A DNA stretch of 64,000 bases, from assembly GCA_019044685.2 (NCBI GenBank), contig JAGTXX020000004.1, positions 310,001 to 374,000 on the forward strand, given 5' to 3'. The notes beneath the pieces are model-generated. The model saw nothing but the letters and a program-made list of their open reading frames with translations, was not told the origin of the DNA and did not search any database. Position numbers and translations under genes: made by a program. How positions within the stretch are numbered: position 1 is the stretch's first letter; every line of letters starts with the position of its first letter. This stretch comes from Nannochloris sp. 'desiccata'. Taxonomy: Eukaryota > Chlorophyta > Trebouxiophyceae > Chlorellales > Chlorellaceae. Shown piece by piece: positions 1-11,248 of the stretch.

Positions 1-1878
1 GTCCATGACAGCTCTATCTGAGCCTACATATGCCAAACTACCCTTGTGAAAGTACTCGAAAGGCTTGGTTTTGCTCTCCATTGTGAAGCCGGGGCGGATG
101 TCGTTTTTGGCAAACACACTTGCCAAGAACTCACCTTCCTGTTTGGCGACTTGCGCTGTTGCAGGGAGTGCTCGGAGACCGAGATCGATTGTTTTGAGTA
201 GGTCTTTAAATTGTTCTCGGTCCAGAGTAGAGTTTTCATCGATATCTTTATAGATTGCACTGGTGGCGGCGCCGTTTGAGCTACCAACAGAAGCAGATGC
301 AAATGCCTTTGCTACCACCCCTCCGAATCGCATAATACCAGTCTTGCTATCCAAGAAAGAAGAGTGTTCTTCCAAATGAGGGAATTCTTTGGCTGCTTCT
401 CTCATGATCTCTCGAAGTCCTTTTAATGAAATTCCGCCCTTGCTATCTTTCGGCGCTCTTTCGAAGAGTTCATCCGCTTTATCGAGGGCCTTTTGTTGCT
501 CAATAGTAGCAGCATCACCAAGGGCAAAAATACTGTTATCAGGGGCTCCGCGGACACGTAAATACTCGTCGGTGATGATGGAACGGAAATGATTTTGTTT
601 CCCCTCGGGTAGACGCTCTTGTAACTGTTTGATTAAAGGATGCATAGCGATACCTGTTGCCCAGACACAAGCACCAAACGGTAACTCGGTCACATTTCCA
701 TCGTTATCTACGACAGTGACACTGTCGGAAGTGACGCCTTGTACCCTAGAATTGAGCACCAAGTCGATGCCGTTGCGCTTGAACGTCTCAGCGGTGTAAT
801 TTGAGATCTTGCGATCATAGGTGGAAAGCACGTGAGACATGAGATCGACTACCCGAATACGGAAATCTTTGACCTGTTCAGGATAGAGTTTCGATAAATC
901 ATCGACAATCAAGTCATACAACTCCGCAGCAACTTCTACTCCAGTCGGTCCACCTCCAACAATTACAAAAGAAAGCAATTTTCTACGCTCTTCTGCTGTA
1001 GTTTGAGGTAATGCAGACCGTTCAAAGCATTCGGAGACGCGGAGACGGAGTTTACCGGCGTCTTCCACTGATTTGAAGAATAACGTGTTTTCTTGAACGC
1101 CCTGAATGCCAAAAGTGTTGTTGATGCAACCGACTCCCAAGACCAGGGTGTCGTAAGGAATTTTAAAGCAGGCCTCAGGGAAGCCAGCGTCTTCAGGGAA
1201 GCATGCAACAATGCTTCGCTCTTCAGGCATGATTTCTGTGCATTTTGCTTCAAAAAATTTGCCTTTATTGCCAAGGACAGCACGTACGGGCTCTACAATT
1301 GAGCGCTCTTCAACAGTTCCGGCACACATTGCAGGTAAGAGGGGGGTATAAACGAAGTAGTTACGGGGCGAGACGAGGATGAGTTCATACTTGTCAGAGA
1401 GAGCAGGATCCCATGCTTTCAGGAAGGACATTGCTGCCCAGCCTGAGCCTAAGACGACAACTCGAGTCTTCGTTTTGGCCTCGAGAGATGGATTGGCCTG
1501 GTCAGGGGAAAATGCTTGCAAATTGGCTGCTCCATTTGACTGTAACACGTTTAAGGGTGAATTAAGGGTGAGAAAATAAGGCAATATGCGTTTCTTAAGT
1601 AAGAAAATTAGTTGAAGATAATAAATAAGTGTTCAATGAATGAACTTGAGTTTAAAAATAGAGATATTGTCTGGGCAGAGTTATCAAAGACTGACCTTTT
1701 CAGCAACACTAGTTTCAGGGCGATCGCCAGCAACTACCGCTTGGCAATGAAGGGCTATTTTGCGAGCCGGACGGCAACTGCTAGCTGGCTTGGCCAAGAT
1801 GAATTTTGCATTGCCAACGAGGCTGCGGCGGGGCACGAGCCCTCTTCCCGCTGCTTGCATCGATGCCGAGGTATTCAT
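1..1878 (-). CDS. NDB: Type II NAD(P)H dehydrogenase with EF-hand-like insert (3' end cut by window)
   Basis: Rotenone-insensitive flavoprotein that passes electrons from NAD(P)H to quinone without pumping protons; EF-hand types usually face the outside of the inner mitochondrial membrane. Two exons are visible: 1696-1878 (61 codons, ATG at 1878) and 1-1539, joined in phase 0 (donor GTCAGT, acceptor TTACAG). Exon 1 reads as a basic targeting peptide. Exon 2 shows the FAD fold VVVLGSGWAA (about residue 87), the NAD(P)H fold FVIVGGGPTGVE (about 255), VWATG, and FALGDAA, then an insert with DIDENSTLDREQ (about 492-503), followed by LPATAQVA and the YVGSDRAV segment near the C-terminus. 574 residues are present; the final few dozen lie outside the window. 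The EF loop has Q instead of E at position 12 and S instead of G at position 6, so calcium binding is uncertain. Family assignment is strong; mitochondrial rather than plastid or peroxisomal location is inference. Confidence 0.88.
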
Positions 1879-2206
1879 AATAGCAAGAACGTTAGCAAAA
1901 CCTCAGTAAAGCCGTATTCCTATTCGCTATTCCAAAATTAACCTCGACCTTCCAAATAAATTATATATAAAATAATATGCAATGCGGCCGTTGAGCGCGT
2001 CTTTGATGCCTATCAGGCTAATATAGCTAAATCACAATGAATGTGCTATGCGCAGCAAAGTTTTTTCATTCTGTCTTCTTGCAGCGCGAACAGGGCGCAA
2101 TTGCTAATGAATTTGGTGACGAGCCACGATTCACAAATCGTTTACCACTGCTCTCCACCTGCAATCCTTGGTTGGAGGCCAAAGCTCTACCCCGATGTCT
2201 TTCTCG

Positions 2207-2544
2207 ATCCCTTAAGTCACCCTGTTGGGGTTATTTTGTTTTGTTTTGTTTTTCCCGCACTCAGGATGCGTCACCCTCTCCCTTCGAACGTTCCTCAAAA
2301 CGGACTGTAACCTAACTGACTCAGCCGTCGACTCTTTCCTCAAGTCTATTCAAACACACACCTATAATTACAAATCTAAATTAAGCTCCACACGTTATTA
2401 TCTAAACAAGCAACTCCTTACTAATCACCTTCTGCCTACAGGGATAGGCTAATCTCCTTCTTACTCTCCTACATAGGGGTGGCCTGAAGCCGCAATAGTG
2501 GCTTCTCACAATCCCTCAAGTTATCCTGTTGGGGTTCTTTTATT
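2207..2544 (+). repeat. Pair of degenerate direct repeats (about 34 bp)
   Basis: 2207-2240 and 2511-2544 align across their length: both start ATCCCT, continue AAGT, and share CCTGTTGGGGTT followed by a T-rich end. Unit spacing is 304 bp. There is no coding context. Confidence 0.55.
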
Positions 2545-2636
2545 TGACTATATCTAAGCTCCAATCTCCTGCTAGATAGTTGAATATATGTAATTATACA
2601 TTATGATTCGTATAAACTCAACAGATGCCTCAAAAC

Positions 2637-2669
2637 TTTTTTATGGAATCTCGAAGCTTCCATAAAAAA
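2637..2669. repeat. Perfect inverted repeat, 12 bp arms
   Basis: Arms TTTTTTATGGAA (2637-2648) and TTCCATAAAAAA (2658-2669) with a 9-base loop. The flanks also echo each other (GATGCCTC before, ATGCCTCG after). Confidence 0.8.
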
Positions 2670-3209
2670 TGCCTCGAGAACACCCCCGCTTTGACCCGGT
2701 CAATCACATTCGGGAAGATTCCACCGGCGATGTACACTCTACCGGTTTGTGAATTCACACCGTTGCTGGCGGATAGGGCCAGCACAGACAAAGGCAGCAG
2801 CCTGGGGAGGGCTTGCTATGGTAGGTTTTGTGGCGGCGAATCCTCCAAAGCTTGGTCGAAGCGGGAGTAGGCGAAGGTTTGGTAGATTTGCTCTAGAGAC
2901 AAGCGAGCGGGACGAGGGAATGCGTCCAACTCCCAGAGCTGCAAGCGGCAGTTGATACCGTCAATATCGGTAACTAGAACGTATATCCTGCAGATGCTTT
3001 GACTTTGGCAGGCATTCTTGGAGAAGTGTGGAGCCGAGAGGACCACCGAGGTTTTGGTCAAAACCAAAGATCAATCCGAAAATTGGCAGCTGGTGCTCTG
3101 CCAATGGCCAAGTCTTAGACTTAGTCTAACCTCATCTGATGAAAGGTTGGGTGTGCTTTGTATCTTTATGGTTAATTGCCTTATACGGTTTTTTCTCTAC
3201 ACAGGCAGC

Positions 3210-3251
3210 ACCGAAGGTCCTATTAAATTAATGATTAATAGGACCTTCGGT
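3210..3251. repeat. Perfect inverted repeat, 17 bp arms
   Basis: Arms ACCGAAGGTCCTATTAA (3210-3226) and TTAATAGGACCTTCGGT (3235-3251), 8-base loop ATTAATGA, no mismatch. Likely termini of a miniature element or a structured transcript. Confidence 0.9.
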
Positions 3252-3476
3252 ATAATAAATAATATTATTTATTTCGAACAGGCCGACCCAGAAATGACGG
3301 GAGATTTTAGGCATTCTAGAGAATTTATTTTACAGTTCCTCGTTTTGCAGATTCAAGTATATATACCCTGAATCCAGACCACCGGCGAGTTATTTCGGCG
3401 ATTTTTCCCGGACTATTTCTTCCCTTCTGAAATCCTTCGATTTTTTTTCGCCGGCTAAATGCGAGGCAAGAAACAA

Positions 3477-3611
3477 GAAGGTTCAACCTTCTCCATTGTG
3501 TCTTGCAGGAATTGTGTCTTCTTTTTCCCTCGACATGATGCGCGAGGCAAAATGAAGACATTTTGCCTCAACATTATGGTCGAGGCAGAAACGGCGTCCT
3601 TTTGCCTCGAC
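3477..3611. repeat. Cluster of three short perfect hairpins sharing a GCCTCGAC word
   Basis: GAAGGTT-C-AACCTTC at 3477-3491; AGGCAAAATG/CATTTTGCCT at 3545-3554 and 3559-3568; GTCGAGGCA/TGCCTCGAC at 3579-3587 and 3603-3611. The TTTTGCCTC(G/A)ACAT word recurs, partly degenerate, near 3523, 3560 and 3600, so the hairpins look like products of tandem and inverted duplication of one short word. Confidence 0.75.
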
Positions 3612-3755
3612 ATGAATTTCGTCTCTAGGACAAACCGGAGCGGTTAAAGGGCACGTTGCAGCTTCTCTGTTCCTTTATAAACATTGTTTGGAAGCTCATG
3701 CTCCATAATTCCACATTATTATTAATAGTATTGTCTGTTAGCCCCCTCTCGCCTC

Positions 3756-6044
3756 ATGAGGCTGCACGTTAGCCCATTGGGTGACCCAACCTCTTGGAGG
3801 TGCGTGGCAATTTGCGCCATGATCCTGCTGTCCACCAACCTTGCGGCTGCACAGGCCGATGCCCCTTGTAAGTTATGTATAGTTGGAGTTTATGCGCGCG
3901 TGTTAGGCTGCCAGGCTCACTGCACACCAGTTGCATAGCTGCATACCATTTGCATAGGTGCTTTTGACTTTTCAGTCAAACCTCCTCAAGTACCTGTTTC
4001 TCCAACTTTCTGCAGCTGAGGAGAAGCGTTTTCTCCTCCGTCCTAAAGCTATTGATGTTACCTTCCCTACCGTGATCGACGGAGGCTGCTTCGCTAGCGC
4101 AACCGTCACCTGGAAGGCGCCGCTCGGCAAGCTCTCTGCCAAGCTTGACAAGGGTGTGGTTGAGCGCTATGATGTTACCTGCACCTCTGTCAATGGACTT
4201 GAGACTGCATCAACGTCTACAGACACCACCTCTGCCCTTGTAGGGCCCCTGGCTACTGATGACGAGTTCATATGTACCGTCACCACCATTGGGCCCTCCG
4301 ACATCACTCTTGGCTCTGCCGCCAGCGACCCCTTTGTAACCACGTAAGTTTTTCAATAATTCTTTGATTTCGTTATTACATTTATGAATATAAAAGGGAA
4401 TAATCCTACCTTGTGTGCTCACTCTCTGCGTTGCAATACAGGCTGCCTGATAACTGCCTCCCAGCCCCGATCGAGAACACTGCCATAGTATTGACAGGCC
4501 AAATCGTTCTCAATGTTGGAGACGGGGCATGCGAATTACTTAGTCCTGAAGATCTTGACGCCATTTCTAACGCTTTTTGTGCAACCCTGGAGGCTCAGAT
4601 CACCTCTGTCCCCCCCAACCAAGTCGACTGCGAGGCCATCAGTGTTTGCATTCCAGGCTCCGCTGGCCGTCGCAGGCTCCTTTCTATGCGGGAACTGCTC
4701 CAGACATCAGATGATACGGTAGAAATCAACTATACGTTGGTTGTTATTGCTACCGATGACGAGGAAGAATCCGCTGCTCTTGCCGAAGTAGAAACTGTCT
4801 CCGAGGAGCAAACAACAGACCCTGAGACCTTCTATGAAGAAACCCTCGGCGAGCTTGAAACCATCATCCCTAATGCGGTAATTGATACAGTTACAACAGA
4901 TCCTATCCAGGTCGTGCCAGCCACTATCAGTATTTTCACCCAGCCTGTCGCGGGGCAGCCGCAACAGCGCATCGTCACCTGGACTGCCGTCACCGGAAGC
5001 TTGCCTACTCTCTCCTACTTGGTCCGCTGCGAAAGCATTCCTTTCGATTCTTCTGCATCAAGGGAAGTCTCTGTTTCCAGCTCTACTACGAGCGTTGTCA
5101 TTGGGGCCGGTGGTACCGGCAGCACAGCTCCTTTGACGCTTGGCAAAACCTACAGTTGCTCGGTTGCTGCATCCAACGCTGCTGGCCTGGGTCCCTTTGC
5201 GTCATCAGCTCCTTTCGAAGTAATCAGTCCCTCATCACCCCCATCACCACCACCCCCATCACCACCACTTCCATCACCACCACCCCCACCCCCATCACCA
5301 CCGCCTCCTCCCATGACTGTGGATTCGTTCGTCGTAAGTACAATTCTTCCTTACACTGCCACCCCACCTGATGGTGAATGGTATATATCAATTGAAACAC
5401 CAGGAGGCGGGGTCACCCAACTCACGACTAGTGCTCCGACATCGGATCTCGGCACATATGCCTTGGAACTCAGCACTGGCGATTCCAATGCGGATTCTGC
5501 GCGTGCGAGAGTTGCATATTCAGCTGGTTTGTTTGGAGGCATGACATTTGCTGACTTCATTGAGGATCTAAACACAGTTACTTTCACAATGTACAAGGAA
5601 GACACCGGGCTTTCTTGTCAAAACGATCAAGCTTCCCCAGCAGTAAAATTTGTGGTGTTTAATACAGAAACATCTGGATTTACAACCATTGTCTTTGAAC
5701 CGTATCGGGCACCTCCTTTTAATGGGGCTGCGGTGACAAAGGACACCTGGTTAACTTTAAGCGCTGGCAAGGATACTGGCTCTGACTCGTGTACCTCTGG
5801 AAATGGATGGTGGGCAACAAAATTGGGACAAGACGAAGTCTGTTCTCCCTCTTCTTTGCTCAATGCCCTTGATACTGAGTTTCCTGAACTCAAATATGGA
5901 GAAGCCAAGGTTTTCTCTGTGGCATTGGAGTTAGGAGCAGCTAACAAATGCGTTACTGGGTATGTTCAGACGTTGAGAGTTGCATCTGGCGTATGGGATT
6001 ATACCTGGACCTTTAATCCGGCGACTGATTCAATCAGTGATTGA
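3756..6044 (+). CDS. Secreted proline-rich glycoprotein with FN3-like domains (wall/matrix type)
   Basis: Probable extracellular matrix or cell-wall protein, 680 residues from three exons: 3756-3867, 4016-4343, 4442-6044 (donors GTAAGT and GTAAGT, acceptors TTCTGCAG and ATACAG; phases 1 and 2). Exon 1 gives a signal peptide ending near LAAAQA. Exon 2 is a beta-rich, FN3-like segment with paired cysteines. Exon 3 has a Cys-rich stretch ending in GRRRLL (typical of many volvocalean matrix proteins), an acidic linker, a second FN3-like domain (VTWTAV...YLVRC...YSCSVAASNAAGLGP), a hydroxyproline-type SPPPP hinge at about 5229-5312, and a C-terminal domain of about 240 residues with Cys pairs and W/Y-rich strands that I do not recognise. 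An earlier acceptor at 3974 would hit a stop, so 4016 was chosen. Pherophorin-like architecture is seen, but a true pherophorin domain is not proven. Confidence 0.75.
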
Positions 6045-7009
6045 TTTTTCGTCAATGTTGAAAAATTCAAGTGAGTTAGGTAGCTTTTCAAACGTTTACT
6101 TGGGTATTCCCCCGAGATCCTACCCTTGATTTCTTTATCCATAGATGGATTTACAGCTGAATGGAGTTTTCAGGTGTTTACTTCCCTTTTTCCTCCGGAG
6201 TTTCTTTTGGAGAACGTTGCACCGCTACATATTGCCACCATGGATTTGTTTTTGTGCGTTAATCGAGGACAGATAAATGTTGCCATTACTACTTTTCTTC
6301 CCTAAATAAGAGAACCTACGTACTTTCATACAACGTTACTTTGTACATACAACCATTTCTTTCTATACCTGCGATTAAATAATAGAGGTGATCCTCAGTG
6401 TTAATTTCTTTCTTCCATTGTGTAACTCAATCAATCAATCAATCAATTACAGATTATCCTCCGATATAGTGGCAACAGAGGCACGAATCAGAGTCTGCCA
6501 AAGTGCAGCAGAGACTCATTTATATAATTTAATTAAAATAAAGCACAGAAAAGTAACTTTGCTAAAACTAAAAAAGAAACGAAGTGATCAATAGATGACC
6601 CCACTAAGTGTAAATATATGCTTCAAGATAGAAAACCTTGCTAAGTATCTAAGCCATGATAAATAAATACTGTTTCGAGCGAAAAGAAGAGATAGAAATA
6701 GAAGTAATAGAGACAAAACAGAGGGGGTAAAGACTGAATAAAGAGGATCCAGAAAAGAAAGGGTGGCACCCGCAGAAGCCAAAAGGGGAAAGGAAAAGTA
6801 GTCGAAAAGAAAAGGAGAAGGTAAGAAAATCAGAATGCGGTATAGCAATCATGCATCAATGTATACTGATGCTTTCATTTCTGTGTCTATAGCTATTGAA
6901 AATAAAATAAAAGAACCCAACAGCGCGCGAGATCTCTCTCTCACAACAAGGGTGCTTGCCGCGCTCTCTTACAGGTGCATTTATCCATTTATCTATATAG
7001 CTAGTTTAT
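6045..7009. other. Convergent intergenic region
   Basis: 3' flanks of the proline-rich protein gene (+) and of DNA polymerase eta (-). It contains a (TCAA)5-type microsatellite near 6428-6447 and AT-rich filler. No gene seen. Confidence 0.6.
6428..6447 (+). repeat. TCAA microsatellite
   Basis: Five consecutive TCAA units in the intergenic region after the proline-rich protein gene. Confidence 0.85.
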
Positions 7010-9047
7010 TCATTTCTTAGGCCGTTTTCCGTGAAATAGATCTTTCAAAGTCTGTTGAGAGGCATCTGTCTGCCGCTTATTCATTTTAGAACTAGTAGTG
7101 CTCTTGCCGCCGACATTCGCCTTTTGCTGGTGCTGCTGCTGCCCTACTGTAGCTCGTGCCTGCATTTCTTCAAACTTCATAGCCGCACGAAGCTCTCGTT
7201 GTATCTCTACTGGTAGCTCTTCAAACACAGATTCATCTATATACTCTACGTCACTCCTTTCTTTTTCCAAACTTTCTCCTCCACCTCTACCGTCCTCACC
7301 AGCAGCAGCAGCAGGAGGATGATTAACAGAAGGGGCAATCCTCTTTACTAAAGACATGCTACTCCCAGCACCAGCGCCCTCTTTTTCACTAAGCAATACT
7401 GACCTCTCTTGCACCTCCTTTTCTTCTTCTTCTTCTGCTACGCTTGGTCCTTCTGCTTTTACCCCTGCTGCCTTCGACACCGGCGTCCTACCACCACTAC
7501 AAGTAGCAGCAGGTTTAAAGAACTGGGTAATTGCCGTCGTCTGTACATCCACAAACGACGAGGCGCCTAGAAATAAATCCGTAATTCTCCACCCTAGTGG
7601 CTGCTCATTTGCCCACCTTTTCACCAACCCAGCTGCATCTTCCGCCATCGCTGCACTCTCCACTCTTCTAATAGAACACGACCGAGAAAAATGATTCCCA
7701 CTCCCCCAACTATCGTTCCCCGCTCCTACACTTACGGTCAACAACTGTGGTATTCTTTTATTATCCTCTTTATCTTCTAGCAATCTTTCCTCCAACTCTG
7801 CTGCAAGCTCTAGTAACCATGTATGCACAGAGTCTATTTCGGTCAAAGCGTACTTTCCTCGGAAAGTTTTCCCGCAACTAGTACTTTTCGCTAATCGTCT
7901 TTCTTCTACTTCCGCGTCATCTATTCCTCTTGCTAAACTAAACAACCACCGGCCATCTTTCTCTCCAAAGGTCTGTTCGAGCTTATTCATTGGCACAGCA
8001 GCGAGCTGTCCTACTGTTTGTAAATTTAAATCAGTGGCTACCTGTCGGCCAAATTGCCCGCCAAGCCCCCGAAGTTTGTTTAGAGGTAACGGAGAAAGCA
8101 GTGCAGGTACAGAAGATGCTGGAACGACTGTTTGTTGTGATGGTTTATGTAGTCCGCTACATAGTTTTGCTAATAGTCTTGTTGGAGCGATCCCTGCTGA
8201 GCAAGTATACCCCAACATAGTTTCTACTCTCTCCCGGAGTTCTGCTACAATTGCAGCTCCCGCTGCGATTAATTGTTCCCCTGGACCCCATTCCTGCGCT
8301 TCACGAGACCACCAGCTCTCTGTATCGGCAACATCTTCTCCAGTCGTGCTGTAAAGATGAACCTGATAAGAGCGAACAGGGAGGCTCGGCATCCCTCCCG
8401 AGGCTGCGAGTCGTTTATTAGCTTCCTCGGTTAAATCTAGATAACACTCATCTATAGACGCTCTCTCTACTTTGACTGCATTACCTTCTCCTAAAATCTT
8501 CAAAACCTGTTTGCCAGCGTTACGATATATCGTCAGATCTGCTTTTCCATGCTTGGTTGGTACTTGTACGAGCCGTAAATCAGGGCAGAGAGCTCGTGCT
8601 TCATTTCCACGATGGTTTCTTTTTACCCCTGCTGCGCGTGCGGCGTAGTTAACAGCAATGAGGGATCCGTTGGAGTCGTTCATGAGGCGGTCTTCTGTTG
8701 GAGCGAGGGTTTTCAAGTCGCCATAGGGGTTGTATTGCACAACGCCGACTGGATGGTCCTTGAGCCGCTCAGGATCTTGGATAACCTGTTGGAATAGATA
8801 TTGATATTATGATTATTGTGGAAGTATAAAGGGTTAGTCATAGAACGTAAAGGGGAGTAAAATAGGAGGAGGAGGGGCACCAAAAAAAACGTGATCTGGG
8901 AATTGGCGGTGATTTAATATAGTTTGGGAAAATTATGTTAATTATTGAACTCAGGGAAGTTCAACTTGCACCAACCTCGCATTGGGCATAAAATGCGTCT
9001 AGATCTACGTGGGCAATGACCTTTCCTACGAGCTGGTCTGCACTCAT
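7010..9047 (-). CDS. POLH: DNA polymerase eta (Y-family translesion polymerase)
   Basis: Copies past UV photoproducts at stalled forks in the nucleus. Two exons, 8976-9047 (24 codons) and 7010-8785, phase 0 (GTTGGT donor, CAACAG acceptor); 615 residues. Exon 1 carries the catalytic start HVDLDAFYAQCE (metal-binding Asp). Exon 2 continues with VQYNPYGD and AVNYAARAAGVKR, which mark eta rather than kappa, then the palm motif RASIDECYLDL (about 131-140) and the thumb segment CSAGIAPTRLLAKLCSG, and the little-finger domain. The low-complexity tail holds a ubiquitin-binding motif (VFEELPVEIQREL, about 547) and a C-terminal PIP-box, QQTLKDLF (about 601), followed by a basic KRPKK end usable as a nuclear signal. 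Use of a UBM instead of a zinc UBZ resembles plant polymerase eta. Confidence 0.93.
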
Positions 9048-9250
9048 TATTCAAAGTGATCAACTAAATCTGATTTAACTTCATGATCCTTCAACTGTGC
9101 GGAGCTAAAGTTACAACATGGTACTACTCATTATACTCATGGAAATATTATATACATTAAAACCGAGGAAGACAAAAGAAAAGGTATATTTAGTCCAATT
9201 TTTTGAGGCCAGAGGCAGATGCCCGGTGGCCGTCCTCTGTTAAGTTAAAT

Positions 9251-11067
9251 TTAAAAATTGATAGAAGCTCGGACGTTGAATGCACTAGAAGGCAAAGAAT
9301 GCCCATCTTTTGCACTAAGTTTCATCAGAGGGCTCACGTTGATAGCAATTCCGTGTTCATTCTCTACTTGATATGCCACCGCCTTTGCCCTCTGCTGTGC
9401 TTTCTTTAAAATACCATTAACCGTCTCCTGCCAGCGTTGGAGTACTTCTCTGCGGTGTAGACGATGGTAATCTACCACCATACGTAGCTGCGCCCATCTA
9501 TAGCGGGCGAGGGGTGCGAGATCTGAGGAGGAAGATTCTTGAAAATTAAAAGGGGAGAGCGCCTCACGTCGAGTTCTGCCAGCAGGGGTAGGATGGAATA
9601 AGCGAGGAGGAGGGGGTTGGAACATTGGTATATGGCCTTGAGTAGGCCATGAAAGAGAGATAACGACACATGCAAGGTCTCCAAATACATCTTTGCGGGC
9701 CAGTTGTTGTTCCTTGTTTTCTTCTTCATTTGCACCGCTGCTGCTGCCGCCCTCAGTGCTGCTGCCGTCAGTGTTTGCAGTCACAGCACTAATAGCTTCA
9801 TCATCCTGCGACATTATTTCTATAGAATCTATTTGAAAAGGCAAGTTTCTCAAATCTTCAGCATTGACTCTAGCTGTGCTGCTGCTGCTGGCGTGGATAT
9901 CGGCATTAAGACGATCAGCAGCTGTGCTCACAGCAAAGTTGATTAAATGCTCAGCAAGATAATTGGCACGTTCAGCAGGAGATGGAAGAGGTACTCCATC
10001 TTTAATTGCTGTGTCTACTACATTCTTTTGAGCTTGTTGAAACTGCAAGCAAGAAAATTATGATGAAAATTTAATTTTATAAAAAGCGTTGAGAAAGAAA
10101 TGAAATGAATTCTCAGAATTCTTTAACCTACGTTGCTAAACAAATGCGCACGCAGTGCCACGGCAGGTGGGGCTACTACTTCCCAAAATCCAGAAGATCC
10201 GATGATAAGGTGACCCGCCGTCGGAGTCAATTGGAAAGTATTGACGTCCACTTCTATATCAAATTTATTTTTAAAAGTGGTGGCGGTGGTGGTGCTGTTA
10301 ATCGAGGCTTTTTTAAAGTTCCCCTGGTACGTATAAGTCTCACTGTTGCTACTACTGACTGTCCCTAAAGCACGGGTTAAATATGCAGGTTTTACTGCCA
10401 TGGTTTTGGGTGCAAAAAGAGGGATCAAAGTGCAAATCTTGTGGCGGTCTGCATGGATTCTTTCCTTCTGATTTTGAGTTGTGTGCAGATTTGATACCCA
10501 AGTGCAGTGAGGTCTTTTTGAGTTGAAACTGCCTGAAACACCGGCGAGAAGACAACGAGAATGGCCTATGTTGGCTGTTGTGCAGGTGTGGGTAGTGAGA
10601 TTGACCAGCACCAAGGTAGCGGAAACTCCAAAAGTAGAATCTTCTTTGCTTCTTCGCGGCAAATCAGGAGAAGCCAAGCACTTATGGTGCAAAAATTGTA
10701 GGGTTGAATGGAGAATCTCTTCATGATTATGTTGATTAAGGCCCCCGTGATGCAGGCAGGTTTCATGAAAATTCTGCAGTAGATGTTTGTTGACTAATGC
10801 AGCAGTCAACGCAGATGCCTCGAGGGGAAGACCAACACCCTCTATTAACCCAATCAATATCGTATCTTGAGAACATTTATGAATGCTGGAGTATGTATTC
10901 TGCGCAGATGAAACTGCAGCAAAGTGGGCTGAAGAAGCTGCAGCTCCTCCAGAATCGACTTGCAAATGCAAGAAATCCTTATCAAAAATGCACTTTGATG
11001 CAGGAGGGGGCCCCAATTTCTTGTTGCAGTCGTCGTCAGGATCAGCTCTGCCTAGACAATTTCCCAT
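9251..11067 (-). CDS. PP2C-like protein with degraded metal-binding motifs
   Basis: Two exons, 10132-11067 and 9251-10042, phase 0 (donor GTAGGT, acceptor CTTGCAG); 575 residues. The PP2C fold is recognisable: ILIGLIEGVG stands where active enzymes have VFDGHGG, ATLVLVN...TANIGHSRCLL where they have ANVGDSR, LIIGSSGFWEVV where they have ASDGLWD, and GDLACVVISL at the end where they have DNxTxVVV. The Asp of the first motif is Glu with no HG, the Asp of GDSR is His, and the Asp of SDG is Ser; only the last Asp is kept. Inference: a pseudophosphatase or very divergent enzyme. The start MGNCLG could be N-myristoylated and palmitoylated, suggesting membrane attachment. It lies head to head, 181 bp away, with the plastid-type protein gene. 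Confidence 0.7.
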
Positions 11068-11248
11068 TTTGTTTATTTTTAGTAAGTGTCAGACGAGGTC
11101 CAGCTTTAAATTCGAAACAAGAAATATTTTTAAGGCTTCGAATCGAAGGCTTAAATTTTTTGAAGTTCCAGTTATCCGCACATCGCATCACAATATACTC
11201 CTGGGGAAAAAATAAATCTTTCCCTGGGTGAGGCACACTGCGTGCCTA

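Larger units (their letters stand above)
1879..3755. other. Gene-poor intergenic stretch with hairpins and short repeats
   Basis: No open frame here looks like a protein. It holds a degenerate direct repeat (2207-2240 and 2511-2544, sharing CCTGTTGGGGTT), perfect inverted repeats at 2637-2669, 3210-3251, 3477-3491, 3545-3568 and 3579-3611, and several copies of a TTTTGCCTCGACAT-like word at 3520-3615. The last part must include the promoter of the proline-rich protein gene. A decayed transposon or a structured non-coding RNA are both possible. Confidence 0.5.

Noticed and set aside
3958..4015. Earlier acceptor (TTTTCAG at 3969-3975) for the proline-rich protein gene
   Set aside because: In the phase set by exon 1 it reaches a TGA after 14 codons, whereas the acceptor at 4015 keeps the frame.
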